A DNA stretch of 64,000 nt from Fasciola hepatica (GCA_948099385.1 CANUEZ040000116.1:15659501-15723500), one strand, 5' to 3'; shown: positions 1 to 11,858, numbered from the stretch's first letter. The notes: a model not told the origin generated them from the sequence alone. Translations and numbers: made by a program.

Positions 1-1570
1 ATGAGGCGAACGGAGGCTATGGTGCTTTTGGATACGAACCTATTCTGCTGCGAATTCTCGTTGCTTATTTTTTCGCAGCATATTTGTGAGATGTTTTCAG
101 TTTTTCCATTTTCCCACTCGGTTTGGAGAACTTCCTTTGCATTCCACCTTCGACTAAATGGCTAGTAATAACTCGACCCCGGAAGTGGAAGAGTCCAGTC
201 TTCCTGTGTGTCTCGACTGAGAGCAAAGTGATTGTGAAGCTGACCACACCATGAATTTGCCAAGTTATGACCACCAAACAACCGGCGTAGATGAATTAAA
301 GGCTCCGGTGGCTATTCCAGGATCCTTGAAGTCTTGATGTACTGTACGAGTTGGTGGCTTCAGGCCAAATTGTCCCTGAGTCTCCTCACCCGACAGCTGT
401 TATGATGATTTCACTCCCAACAGGCTCTATAGCAAGGAAAGCAGTTAAGACACCGCAGAGAGCAGTTTGGGATACCTCCTCCGTAATCGGCAAGACACTC
501 AAAGGGGCTAAAAGGGCTGTAATTTGGGGACACCTTTTGATAACTCGAAGCCCAGTTAAACAGGCCGAAACCCTGCTTAAGAGCCTAAACTCAAGTATGC
601 CTAAACTTGCAAAGGGGTCTTGGCTGCTTTCGAAGTCTGAGGAAAATATGCCAAGCTTCACCTCAAAACTCATCTCTGAGAGAGCTGTCTGCGGCCTTCT
701 CTAAAAGATAAGCACAAAAATACGTCTCAGCATGCCGTAGGGGTCTCACAAGGCAAACCTTTCCACGCCCACTAGTGAGTAAAGCAGGTCAAATGAGCCC
801 AACATGGGAACCGGTATACTCGAGAAAAAACAACAGCCCCAGGTCTCATAGCAGTTCCTCAGATATCCTAATCAGATTAGAGAAACTGGATCCCCTGTTG
901 CCAGCTGAGTCCGTAGGACGTATTTCCTAATGTCCCGTCAATGGTCTTTTCTACTCCTACAGCTTAGGCATCTACCAAGTCCCTTACATTCGGCTCGAAA
1001 AATGCAAACCTGAATGACTAAGGCAGCAAACGGATGATAAAAACAATAGACGCCATTCCCGGGACTACTAAGAGTTCGAGAAAACAGGCTCCTTGCAGAG
1101 AAGGCAGCACTTCTAGCACTGCTAACTCCAGCCCAGTCATTATGAAATATAATCTTCTGAGGTTTAAGCTGGAAACTTTGGGATAATTAGGCTAACCCCC
1201 TTGTAGCTCTAACACTTAGAAAGCCCGCCACTGCACTGCTCCGAAGGTACATATGGCCACTGCAAGAAACCCAGGCGCAGTTCCCCCCTCCTAGCGCACT
1301 ACAGCAGCCCAAAAGCAGCGCTGTCCCAGAGTCCTATAAGCTCAACTTCAGCGCAGAAGCGACCCCAAAAATGACCATCAAAACGGTTAGGTCCCCTCCA
1401 GAGCCTCCACGGATGGAATAGAATGATTGTGAGATTCCAAAGGATCTTCATTCAGGTATTTTTCCCTTGACCTCTGTACCATGACTGTCCATAATGTAGC
1501 TGTTCATCATCACGTCTTTATAACACTGCACACATGATTGTGAAGGACGAATATTGAAAATCCCTCCAAA
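1..1570. other. Unassigned sequence left of Gypsy element 1
   Basis: No recognisable gene. Open frames on both strands (for example 351-704 on + and 386-673 on -) overlap each other, carry no motif I know and have no supporting context. The sequence may be old repeat, because the neighbouring DNA is all transposon-derived. Confidence 0.5.
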
Positions 1571-1896
1571 TGTTCTACGTGCCTTAGGAACACGACTACA
1601 TCCGACATTATTTTGACGGGCTCGTTCATACACTACACTTTTTGCACTTTCATCTGAATGAGACGTTCAAACCTGGCTTTGAAACTTTTCTGACTGTCCC
1701 ACTTCAACCACGGGGCCATGAACCTTTGGGGTTTACTGCCGAGTCTATTTGGCCGAATGCTTGAGGTTTGTACCTATTCGCACCTTTTGCGAATTGCAAT
1801 TCAGTACCGAAAAAGCTAAGAATCAACCTTGTTCTGGTTCGGGGATTCATTTGGACTGGCTACAGGTTGTTCGATTTGCGAAAATTGTGGCTTACA
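1571..1896 (+). repeat. Probable 5' LTR of Gypsy 1
   Basis: Begins TGTTCTAC and ends CTTACA. It matches the stand-alone copy at 54996-55322 along its whole length (326 and 327 bp), and the 3' half matches 4800-4953. The terminal TG...CA fits an LTR. Similarity to the solo copy continues about a dozen bases further left, so the true start could lie near 1556. Confidence 0.65.
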
Positions 1897-1978
1897 ATGA
1901 TGCTTCGAATTGTTCAAATAATAAATTGTGACTTAGTCAAAACTGTTGAACTCTGCATCCCTTCCAGACTTGAGGTGA

Positions 1979-2820
1979 TTGCTACTATTCGTTCACCGCG
2001 CTAGAATTTCTCTCTTGGCGCAGCGGAAGTCATTCGAATTTATGTGGTCCTGTAGTGTGGAATTACTGGATTCAAGTGCTCCTTTGTGTGGGACTGAGGA
2101 TTTCGAAAGATTCGATTTTTGGTGTTTAATTAGTGTGAAGGATTTAGATGAAAGCAGAACTGCTGCCTTCCTGGGTATTGTTGAAAAATCGACACGTTCT
2201 GTTATCAGGCCCCTGTTAGTCCCGCGGAGGTCTGTTTCTGCGGCTTAGGAAGAAATCATATCCAACGGAGTAATTTCGAGACTTCTAAACGTTCAGGGCC
2301 TCATAGCTTCGACAGAAAGTTCCACAGAATATTCAAGGGCTCTATATCCAGCTTCTGACGCAAGCCGCGCGTTGTAACTTAGGAGACCATCTAGAAAAGC
2401 AACTTCTCAGCCTTCCGACTACTGGCTTTAACGACGAACTGTTGCAACGAAAACTGCTTCTGCTTACTAGTCCCACTTCTCAGCCTGTTCACGTAGTCTT
2501 TGGGCAATTTCAAGATGTGAACAGCCTTATGGAGTCTGCTTCTCACATCGTACTGTTTGGTGGAAGCTTCAGACCAGGCAAAGGTCATTCAGAGGCTCCC
2601 CACCCGTTCAAGCCGTCGAGCACCTGCCAGTCTCAATCCCCAAGGACTAGAAATGATTTCTTTAAACAATGGCTGCACGTGATGGACATGGTTTGTGTGG
2701 AAAAATACTTTCTCCCTGCACCCGTCATTTTCGTGGTGCTAATTTTTTCAAGTGTGGCAAAATTGGTCGCTTGCCGTCAGTTTGTATGGATTCTTCAACC
2801 CACTATTCCCCCTACCATAA
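1979..2820 (+). pseudogene. gag: Gypsy 1 gag remnant with zinc knuckle
   Basis: Gag packages element RNA. Three pieces in different frames match flatworm Gypsy gag. Residues around 2090-2220 (FERFDFW, then TAAFLGIVEK) fit the capsid-like start. At 2378-2520, LGDHLEKQL and DELLQRKLLLL match the conserved helical block ahead of the zinc knuckle. At about 2690-2790 lies a nucleocapsid remnant, FKCGKIGRLPSVC. In this knuckle the first cysteine reads Phe and the usual GH reads GR, so zinc binding is presumably lost. Frameshifts separate the pieces and no intact reading frame exists. The match is from family knowledge, not a search. Confidence 0.65.
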
Positions 2821-4020
2821 AATCTGGCCTCGGATGATCCCCTTAGTCTTCTCTCGCTGTGAGGGCAACGGCACAAAAACGCCCTCAGCATTCTTCTTTG
2901 GTTGGTGGCACGCCCCTGTGCGATTCCATCAAACACACTGGTAGGGGTCGAAAAAGCCATCTCTATTTACGTTTAACGTCCCGTAATTCTCGCCAATCGG
3001 CTACTTCAGACTGACTTTGCTATTAAAGGCTTGGTTGGATACACTTCACCTACTTTGATCTCATGTGGCATGCCTCTCGTGGAACAACTGTACAATTCTT
3101 TACCTGCACCTTAGTTTTGAGCTAGGTTGGGGCCGTCTGCACCTGGATTTAGGTCATAAAATCACGAGCATTTCTATATCACAGCCATCATAGAAGCTAG
3201 CCTTCTTGTCTAAATCAGTTTTAAGGTGCTCTCAGGCCTCCGGTGGCATGAAGATAACTCCTACTGGTTTGGGCGCAGATGGCCGTCGTGCTTGTGGGGC
3301 ATTCTGTATCGGCCTATGAATTTGGGAAACTTTGGAGAAAGTTCTCCATATTGTGGGTTCCAAGGCTATTCTTGAACTCACCCCGTCATCTGAGTGATCA
3401 AAGCTCACTGTTACCCCGTTGAGATTCGACAGACATGTACCAAGAATATGTTGCGATTTCAAACCATTCTGAATACAAGGCCTTGCCAAAGTAGTGCACC
3501 ACAGTGGAACCAGGTAGTGCAAGGTCATGCTTCCATGGCTCCAACCACTTTTCACGAATTGGCTCCGACAAGATTTGACTTGCTGTTCTGGTAGACACTT
3601 CGGATCTGCTTTGTTCGCAACTAAACGAGGATTGAACGCCAATATCGAGCTTTGATTTTCTGGTATTTCGCAATGAGACTGAAGGTAGCCGTGAAACCAA
3701 GCGGAATCTTGTGTCTCTATGGTCGCACGGTGATTCCTCAATCACTCCTGCTAACAGTACTATGTGAATGTGACTTCTATCATTGAGGAATTGATAAAAT
3801 AAGGGCCCTAGCTTGCCTAACTTGCTGGTGGCCCGAAATGGATTGCAGCATATCAGTTTTATCAAACCTTCTGGCCGTTCCGCCTTTGAAAAAGGTTCCC
3901 TGCTTTCCAAATGGATTCTACCGCCTGTGTCTTGCAAAGCCTGGGAAAGAATTCGTGCCTGCTGTTTTGGTCCGATCCTCCATAAATACTGAGTCTAGCG
4001 ATTATTGAGTCCTATTCTCC
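2821..4020. other. Unresolved interior of Gypsy 1
   Basis: Protease, RT and RNase H would be expected here but I cannot find their motifs. Two long overlapping minus-strand frames (3232-3741, 169 codons; 3398-3937, 179 codons) have no recognisable domain and lie in different frames over the same DNA, so at most one could be real. This could be decayed pol, or foreign sequence inserted after a deletion. Confidence 0.4.
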
Positions 4021-4580
4021 TGGATCGGTATTATACTCCACTACGACAGGTGATGCTGAAATCACAGTAACTGCCCCGCGGAAACCATCTACCCGCGAAG
4101 GAGTACCCGTACGTTGATTACTGACAATGAAAGACACTTTGCTGCTGAAAAGATTGCCACCCGGCCTGAAGGAATGGGGTGTTGCAAACTGCTTACCACG
4201 CCCAGACATCCACAGTAAAATGGGATGGTCGAACGCCTTGTTTGCACTTTAAAGGGGGCTGTAAAAGCAACCATTCCGTCAAATATTGCGGAGCTCGAAC
4301 AAGGTGTAGATAAGTTCTCGCTTCAGTTCAAAAAGGCAGTTCAGAGAACCATAAGTTCTGGTCCGGCAGAAAGATTTAATTGTCGAGTACTCTGTTCGAA
4401 TTTAAGATGCTTTCGGACCATTGATTTATCCTACTAGGGAGGAACGAGTTGAGACCAGCTTCTGGAACTGTACTGAGAAAGCTTGGTAACTGCGTCTTAC
4501 AAATTTTGATATGGGTGACGGGCCGGAGCACCTGAAATACATTGGTCAAACTCGTCATGCGGTGCTTCACGCAGTGCCGC
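4021..4580 (+). pseudogene. pol: Gypsy 1 integrase core and tail remnant
   Basis: Integrase joins element DNA to the host chromosome. The frame starting near 4021 reads YSTTTGDAEITV, matching the conserved stretch ahead of the second catalytic Asp. After a frame change, 4117-4437 reads ITDNERHF (second catalytic Asp codon at 4123), LTTPRHPQ, an in-frame TAA at 4216-4218, then NGMVERLVCTLK (catalytic Glu codon at 4231). Exactly 35 residues lie between that Asp and Glu, the classic D-35-E spacing. The segment then runs through ELEQGVDKF and LCSNLRCF. A further piece at 4470-4560 (LGNCV, then MGDGPEHLKYIGQTR) fits the C-terminal tail. Pro-Gln-stop-Asn-Gly replaces the usual Pro-Gln-Ser-Asn-Gly, a single-base nonsense change. 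Confidence 0.8.
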
Positions 4581-4659
4581 TTGCGTACAGAAAATATTTA
4601 AAGAATATTCCTCATACACGCCAGTTCCCCCATAAAATAGATGCTCCATTTAACAACGT

Positions 4660-4953
4660 ACTTCATCCAGCACATTTTGTACACGCCTGTTTATATCTCA
4701 CATTTTCCTCGACTGTGGATCATTCTGACCTGACCACGTAGCCTATTCGTGGTGGTGGCTCCCGTTACTAAACTTTGCTGAACTTTGCTTCTCGGTTGGT
4801 AATTGTTTTGCCCCACAGTTGAAATTTATACGCGCCTTGTAAATTTATACCGCGCTAAAGTAGTACCATAGAATTCCTGACTCAATCCCGCTTTGCTTTG
4901 GGATCCTTTCTTTTTGCTACACTTTGCCCGAGTCGCTATTCTTGAGAGTTACA
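4660..4953 (+). repeat. Probable 3' LTR of Gypsy 1
   Basis: A degraded copy of the 1571-1896 / 54996-55322 repeat. The best-matching part is 4820-4953: GAAATTTATA, TGTAAATTTA, then TCAATC and a T-rich block through GCTAC, ending GTTACA. The left half is weakly matched and the start is uncertain. No target-site duplication was found. Confidence 0.5.
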
Positions 4954-5905
4954 CCGGGTTCCTGAAGTCCATGCTCAGAAAGGCAGTGTGTCAAGTACCA
5001 CAAATATTAGTTCTGATCAGGAAGTACCTAGTGAACCTATGTTGAGGGGTTCCGAAAGCCTGGTCACCAAACCACCCACAGACCATAAGAACCTTCGGCT
5101 TCTTTGGAGCCATGGTGGATTTAATTGCAAATGATGATTTTATTATCCACGCTCACATACAGCACTTATGTTTTCAAATACCTCAACTGTTTATGCATCG
5201 TGAAGTTCAAATGTTAGCAGTACACTCCTGCTTGTTTATTTGAAACAATCCCGTAAACATGATCTTCGGCTTGGTTGACCACATACGATCTGCACAAGCT
5301 AGCTGCGTCGAACTTTGGCTCCCGATCTGGGTCTTTGTAAATCGCTTTTCAGGTTTGTGTAGATGTGAATTTGTTACTTTTATAATTCAGTGCGGTAGAG
5401 TTTGCGGATCCTCCTAGTCTGTAAGTTGGGATTCGTCCGACCAGGCTGCCAGTTCCGTGAATTACGTTCTTGGGACCAAAAACACTCATATATTGAAAAC
5501 TAGGCACAGAAACGTTGAAGTGCCGAGAAAACCAGGAAGCAAACAGGCGGGTACCTGGAGTGGCTTTGGTTGAGTTTAATTCCCCAGGTGTTGGTAGATC
5601 TATCAGCCCTGTCAGTCTTCTGTCGTGCTTTTCACCTCCTTATTCGCAATGTGAAGATATTATTACCTGCTGGCTCTTAATATACGAACCAGAACTTAAG
5701 CGTAAATTGGCTTAAAAACGGGCACATAAGGCCAATTGAGGATCATTAGAAAATCAATTGACAGACTTTACACAACCTATGTCGCTGATGTGGAGGTCCA
5801 CCATAATAGGCGAATGCAAAAGCCTGCAGTGAGTTAATTGACGGAAGCTTCACTGGCCGTCGGTCTTCCAGTAGTTGAACTGATGCAGCCCGGCTCTATT
5901 CCGCT
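4954..5905. other. Unassigned sequence
   Basis: Nothing recognised on either strand. The frame at 5515-5715 (66 codons, +) has no known motif. Confidence 0.5.
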
Positions 5906-6520
5906 TCAGCATAAAGGTTTCGTGAAAAGTATGAAGATATCAGAAAGCTGACGGTTTTCTATACCTGATGCACTGTCTTGGGAGTGCCAGGTGACTATTG
6001 GAGGGATGTACCAGGCTGCACCCAAAGTTGAGTTATACCTGATCAAGGAAACATTTAGAAAGCTCTTAGGCCAACCATTCGTGGTTGCAAAAGGCTTGTT
6101 TGAAGATACGCAGATAGGGCGACGAGCCAGGCGCAACTTCCGCTCCCCGTCGAAGGTGGAGATACACATGAAAAGCTGCAGCGTAGACTTAGTATAGTAT
6201 ATTTCTTGACCGTGGTCAATGCACATGCACAAGGCAAGATCAGAGTATACAGCAGTACATGTCAATGTGAGGTATTCACAAATTCTAAATTTATAAATCA
6301 CACAGCAACCGAAATACACCAGTAAAGTCATGTAGTGTTTAAGTGAACCAAAGTGGGTATGACTGAGGCGGGAATTCCAAATCGGTTTCGAAATCGCTGG
6401 GGGCGGTGTGGATAGCTGGGCAGTCGTGGGATTGCTGATATAAGCGACAATTGGATGGTCACTAACGAGTAAATGGGCGGAAGAGATGCCGAAGAACATT
6501 GTTAGAAGTAAAACAAGCAT
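5906..6520 (-). other. 204-codon open frame, function unknown
   Basis: The longest uninterrupted frame in the first 9 kb. It starts with a hydrophobic stretch (MLVLLLTMFFGISS) that looks like a signal peptide, but I recognise no domain. The DNA at 6340-6420 resembles the 3' tail of LINE copy 1 (8395-8460; shared AGGCGGGA and TTCGAAATCGC), so part of this frame probably lies in a decayed repeat. I favour a chance open frame over a host gene. No splice context or neighbouring exon supports it. Confidence 0.2.
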
Positions 6521-6969
6521 GGGGCTTCCAACGTGCAGTCAGAGATACCAGCGGAATATTGGACGCTGATCCAGCATTGGGTAACTAATTGTGGAGGGAG
6601 CATGTGAAATAAAGGCAAGTGAGTCAATGGTGATAATAAAACGGACCTTTTGTGCAGGTGATTACAGTGTCATATGAAAATTCAAATGAAGGCCAAAGCT
6701 TTGCGGGGACTTCAGTGAACTTTTGAAGAGCATGAATGGTGTATGGACGCATGACAGAAGAAGAAAAGCCGTCAATGAAACGGATTAGTGGAGACAAACG
6801 TCAATGGTTCGGCTAGGCAGAAGTTGGAAGAGTGAAAATGTTTTTTGTATGTGATAGAAAATTGTTTACCAAATTATGGTTGGCTGCAGATGGCCGGTAT
6901 TCTGTTCCATAACGTACTTGGTTGCAGGTGGTGGCAGGTAGAATGTTGAGGGAAACGGGTAAAAAAGGG

Positions 6970-7480
6970 CTGGTTTGACGAAGTGGACAGCGGCGAGGGC
7001 TGGGTTCCGGTCATTGGTTTCGTACTGCAACGCGGAAAGAATTGAACCGTTGGGTTGGATTATTTGGGAATAGACGTTGAGCGGATGCGTTGATGGTTGG
7101 TGTCAGGAATCACCTCTGCGATCCGGTGAGACTTTCACGAGGTTTTGTTAATCCGTGTACGGTGCCCCATGTAACGTCAGCGGGCGAGAGTATAGGTTTA
7201 AACCATTGATCAAATCGTCCAGTCCTCACTGTAATCCGGGATAAACGTCGATTTGGCCGATGGCTACCCAAGTAACCAATGCAATTTGAAACAGATCAGG
7301 AGTGCGGCAGTCTGGAGAGTGTTCCAGCTGTGGGTTATGATTATCGTTTTGATGGAAACAAGAAAATGAACATTTCGTTATACGAACGATTAGTTATCGT
7401 TTGGCTAGTGGACCGGTCTATTAAGGATCCCTAGGCGGAGATTGTGAGCTTTCTAGGGTAGTTGAGCGGTAGTAGAGATT
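6970..7480. repeat. Dispersed repeat R2, copy a
   Basis: Shares with 21365-21900 a perfect 22-bp block (7257-7278 equals 21704-21725, starting CCGATGGCTACC), similar sequence for about 200 bp to its right, and the landmark TTGACGAAGTGGA about 0.3 kb to its left. Both copies lie on the purine-rich strand, like the minus-sense LINEs here, so R2 may be an untranslated part of such an element. No protein motif was found. Confidence 0.55.
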
Positions 7481-8089
7481 TAGGGAGATAACAGGCAGGT
7501 GGTGGATTAGGAGAGGATGTCCGTTTGGGAACCAGGAATAAAACAATAGTAGAGGGTATGGTCTGGAAGAAGAATGAGGAAATAGGAAGTTAACAGTCAG
7601 GTCAGTTCACCAGCTGTGGTCGAGGACGGCAAACAGTAAAAAGGGGGGAAAACACTGGGTGTTAAAGTGAAGATTCTTCATGTGGGAGCGAACGTGCTGG
7701 TAATCCGCAGGGTCAAGGGAAATCAGAGGAATAAGGATTCCGGTTGGAATGGGGTCTTAAATTACCATGAACATATGCGCAGAGAAATGGAGCCTAGTTA
7801 CCAAGGAATGGTAATCCGTGTGGCAAGGCTTCAGTGTACGAGAAAGCCGCAAGAAGAACAGGATGGGACGGCTGAGTTCTAGCCTGAGCCAGGAATTAAG
7901 TGAGAGCGAGCACCCATTGCCAAAGAACGGAACGGTTGTATTTATATATATGCAAATTATGTTGTAAAATGGCACAATCTAGTTAGGAAGTGGGACAAAA
8001 GTGAGTGGAGTATACCCAATATATATATATTTATATTGCTGTATACGTGGGTGCGATCATCGGACGGGTCATGCGAAAGCGGTCGGACG
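7481..8089. other. Unassigned, purine-rich
   Basis: G/A-rich plus strand with no recognised gene. It holds a short AT run at about 8020-8035. Weak similarity to the left flank of LINE copy 2 begins to appear near 8090, where I set the LINE boundary. Confidence 0.4.
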
Positions 8090-8572
8090 CAAAAGACTGT
8101 GGCAAGGAAAGTGAGATGCAGCTGAGGATCAACGGTTAACGGAAAGAAGGACAAAAGTTAAGCACGGGCTCATCGGTGCAGCGGATCCCTAAGGCACATT
8201 GAAGCCATGAAACGTGAGACTAAAAGGGAAACGCTTAAGTGTGGCTAAGTTTCAATGGGAAATTTAGTATTTCGCCTAGAGTGGTCATTGAGCAGGAGTG
8301 AAGACCAAGTTCTGCATGAAATTACAGAAGAACCTTAGCTGGAGGATAGGTTGGGAGCAGAAATGGTAACGTCAACTGGGTGTTGGGTTCAGTTGGTGAG
8401 TCACGCCAAGTGGGATACATCAGGCGGGATTTTCCAGTTCGAAATCGCAGAGGTGGTGAGGGAAGTATATGTGGTGGGACCTGGTGCGGAAGAGAGGCAT
8501 TGCGAGCTAAGAGATATCGAGGAGCGTAGAGTTACTCACCATGCTTGTGTTAGTAATTATGGGACAGTAGTG

Positions 8573-8641
8573 AGTATATATATATATATATACATGTACA
8601 TATATATATTTGTATATACAAATATTATATATATATATATG
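8573..8641. repeat. AT-rich microsatellite inside the LINE 1 tail
   Basis: Tracts of TA repeats with short interruptions, nearly palindromic overall. The matching place in copy 2 (near 56590) has ordinary sequence with no TA tract, so it grew or was inserted after the copies separated. Confidence 0.85.
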
Positions 8642-9003
8642 AAGCCGACCAGGGGTTGGATACTGAAGCAGTTTTTGTAGCGTTGTTGAAGTTGGTTTCA
8701 GGGCCGCAGACGCGATATAGCTAAATAAAGTTAATTAATCGTGGAGCGGGTGAGACATATTGACAACCTGTGGGGAGTAATACGGTGGTCTCCATAAATG
8801 CGAGCGCATCTGGAAGGATTTGTTTCAAAGTTGAATTGGCAGGATCCTTTAAGTTGGTATGGAAAAACAGTTAGTGGACGCAGACGTGCTTACATGTGTC
8901 GATGGCGAAGTCTAGGAGAAGCGGTCAAACAAAGCAATCAGAGTTTTAAAAGCGATGAGGTTATTTCGGAAGGTAAGGTAAAGAGAGAAAGCAGAGCAAT
9001 GGC

Positions 9004-10311
9004 TTAAAAGTCAAGGCCTATCTCGTAAGCTTGACGTTCGGTTACGTGAACGTTGAATAAGCGCAAAACAGTTGGGACAGAATGGAATTTATTAATAGCA
9101 TGCACGAATGCATACTTTGACCGAGAAGATCTGATGTGCAAGGGTAGTTTATTCCAGATTCTGGAGTACGCGAAGAGAAAGAACTTAGAGCGTAGAACAG
9201 TCCTCGCGGAGGGTGTGGTAATAGTGTACTGTCTATTACGGAGTAAATATCCAGTATCCGGGGAGAAGCACAACTGGTTGGAGGAATAGGACTGCTTAGT
9301 CAATAGCTTATACAGAAACATCAAATTTAGCTTGATGCGACGAAGCCATAGTGGTTCGATTTTGAGAGATAAGCATCGTTCCCTGTAATTTAAGTTGGAC
9401 GACCAGCCGATAAGCTGTTTTGTGAATCTTCTTTGAATACATTCGATAATAATCCTGTCGGATTTTCTCATGCTAGTGAAGATTAGGGGACAATATTCGA
9501 GAAGGGGCCTGGCATGTACTTTGTACATGTAGAGAATGCTCTGCCTAAGCTGAAAGGATTTGAACAGAAGACCAAGACACTTTTTAGCCTTCGCCGTTTG
9601 GAGGACAGCATGTTCCGAGAAGTTGAAAGAGCAAGAATAACTTAAGCCAAGGTCTCTTACTAAAGGCTGGCTGCCGATGGGTGAACCGCCAATGCATAAA
9701 GAACCAGGAGGAACCTGGCGTTTGTAAGTAAGGAAAATAAACTTGTCGGCGGAGAATTTCATCGCCCAGGTTGAGCACCATTCATCAAGAGCGGCTAAAT
9801 CAGCTGAGGTTTTAGGGATAATAGTACTGAGGTTGCCAGGCGAAAAAGTGTAGACTATTCTAATGTCGTCCGCGAACAAAACGGCGTGCCAGTAAGTATT
9901 GTCGGAAACATCATTTATATATAGGAGGAAAAGCAGGGGGCCCAAAACACTGCCCTGAATAACTCCGCTAGTAACAGGCTTAGGATTAGAGGTGTGCCCG
10001 TTAATTAAGACAACCTGTGAACGATGAGACAAGTAAGACGAGAACCAAGAAAGAAGTGGATCGACAATCCCAAATGACCGTAGCTTTGTTAAAAGGTGGG
10101 GGTGAGGTACACGATAAAATGCCTTGGATAAATCAAGATAAAAAACAACAAGAGATTTCCCACTTTCAGCAGAGTCGGTGAAGAGATTCAGAAAATCATA
10201 CTGACAAGTCATGCAGGACCGTGAACGGAGGAATCCATGTTGGTTGTGATTAATAAGACTGAGGCTTAATAAATAGGTAACAATATTATATTTAACTATT
10301 TTTTCCATCAT
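9004..10311 (-). pseudogene. pol: LINE copy 1 reverse transcriptase domain (435 codons open)
   Basis: Copies element RNA into DNA at the target site. The frame is open for 435 codons and shows the RT blocks in order: HGFLRSRSC (residues 25-33), motif A YLDLSKAF with catalytic Asp at 60, SWFSSYLSHRSQ (88-99), VTSGVIQGSVLGPLLFLLYIND (113-134) and motif C FADD at 146-149 with both aspartates present. The thumb and C-terminal region (PLLEYCPL, then QRRFTK) and a conserved end follow. The domain therefore looks catalytically complete, but the upstream part of ORF2 is shifted out of frame near 10350, so it could not be made as part of a full protein. Marked pseudogene for that reason. Confidence 0.88.
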
Positions 10312-10334
10312 TCTGGATAAGATGGGTGTATGGT

Positions 10335-11770
10335 TTATAGGGCGATAATTGGATACCTCATGTAAAGGTCCTTTTTATGAATGAGGACGATTACCGAGCG
10401 CTTCCAGTTAGCAGGTTCGGTGCTACCATTAAGTGAAAGAGTGAAAGGGTTAAGCAACAACAGGGGGAGATCCGGTCCACCATTGACGAGTGCAATTGGT
10501 GATAAGCCATCGGGGCCTAATCGAGAGGAGGGTTTGCTATTGGATAGTAGCTTAGAAATACTCCTGGCATCGAAGGGTATCGCAGAAAGGACAGAGTCGG
10601 TAAGTGGTGAAGATGGGAGAGGGGCATTGACAGTAGCTGGAGCCATGGCCAAGGTGGGGAGGTGATAGATGAGTTATTATCCAGAATTAGAAGTTGGAAG
10701 TCGGCCTTAACATCAGCGTTTCTAGACTCATGCAACACAGAAAGAAGTTGCGACTTGTTAAGATGACTCAAAGCCTTAGCTTCTTGGTCACGAAGCCGCG
10801 TATCATCTTGTCGTTGAATAAGTGTGGAGAGGTGGTTTAGACGAATAAAAAGTGAAAAGTCGTTGGAATTATATAGTTGTTTGAGAAGATTATGGTACTC
10901 CTTATGGAGTGGCGAGACAGGCGACCTCTTTTTAGGTACAGCCTGGGCAGTGTTGGACAATTTTTCCAGACAATCGGAAAAGAAGGAGTAGAAAATATCC
11001 GCAGCATGCTGAGGGTCCTGGGTGAGGAAATAATCACCCCAGTCTTTCTGCCGAATAAGCGTGACTAGCAAGGCCCAATTTCTGCATAGGAATGTATTGT
11101 TGGAGGGGTGTGCGGGATTAGGTGGGCTACTAAGGAGCAGATGGCAGATAACTATTTTATGGTCACTACCGGGGAAATTTCGTGTTACGGTCACGTCGAT
11201 GAGAGGCATGTTATGAGTAAATACCAGATCTAGTATGTTCCAATTTCTGGTAGGTTCGTCAACATGTTGTGTCCAGCAGCCAAGATGAATGCTAGTGATC
11301 AGGTCCATAAGATTGGGAGGAGCCGAGAGGGTGGGCCAACAGATGTGAGGGAGATTAAAGTCACCCGCAATAAGCTTGGTTCCAGAAGGAAGCAAAGAGA
11401 GTTACTCGAAAGACCTAATGAGAAGTGGAAACAAGGAATTGGGGGAATTTGGTGATCGATACAAGCAGTCAATGTGAAGAACAGTGGTTTGAAGGTTCAT
11501 AGTGAACCAGAGAGAATTGGGAATAGAATCAAGTGCCGTATGTAAAAGAGGGGTCGTGGTGTAGACTTCCTTGACGTAGGCTAGGCACCCACCACCACGC
11601 CGGTTCGGTCTGTTGGTCCTTAGAAGACTGTACCCTACCAAAGATACTTGATCACTGGGAGTGCTCTCAGACGGCCGGGATTCCGTTATAAGGATGACGT
11701 CTTAATCATTCGTGAGGACAAGTTTTTTCAGTGCGGGAGTTTGCCAAGAACAAAAAGCCAGTTGAATAAG
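10335..11770 (-). pseudogene. pol: LINE copy 1 APE-like endonuclease and linker
   Basis: Nicks the target DNA to prime reverse transcription. The frame reads DVILITESR at the N-terminal catalytic block, RRGGGCLAYV, LIAGDFNLPHICW (11370-11330), the NILDLVFT block near 11230 and FPGSDHKIV with the catalytic His near 11175. The linker to RT follows (LGPDGLSPIA, then NWKRSVIVLIHKKD). Defects: an in-frame TAA at 11702-11704 that is also present in copy 2; an in-frame TAA at 11399-11401, just after RSFE, where copy 2 has Tyr; a small deletion with frameshift near 10655, where copy 2 has about a dozen more residues; and a shift near 10350 before the RT frame. Confidence 0.8.
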
Positions 11771-11858
11771 CCTAAGGATAAGCCATTTGCGGGAGGCGGT
11801 ACAGGCATATCAGGGGGGGGGGTAGCGTGAGTTGGAAGGAGGTAGGCTTTCTCGATTG

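Larger units (their letters stand above)
1571..4953 (+). mobile_element. Degenerate Ty3/Gypsy-like LTR retrotransposon (Gypsy 1)
   Basis: An LTR retrotransposon remnant read on the plus strand. In order it shows an LTR-like repeat (1571-1896), a gag segment with a zinc-knuckle remnant (1979-2820), an unresolved interior, an integrase core (4021-4440) with its C-terminal tail to about 4580, and a second LTR-like repeat (about 4660-4953). A third copy of the LTR stands alone at 54996-55322, which is what defines the repeat as an LTR. The distance from zinc knuckle to integrase core is only about 1.1 kb, too short for protease, RT and RNase H, so an internal deletion is likely. Several frames carry stops, so the element is dead. 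The family assignment rests on protein motifs; the ends are approximate to about 15 bp. Confidence 0.72.

Noticed and set aside
3232..3937. Two long minus-strand frames inside Gypsy 1 as a gene
   Set aside because: They overlap in different frames, show no motifs and lie inside a plus-strand element remnant.
5906..6520. 204-codon minus-strand frame with signal-peptide-like start as a host gene
   Set aside because: No domain recognised, and part of it overlaps sequence resembling a LINE tail; kept only as an uncertain open frame.
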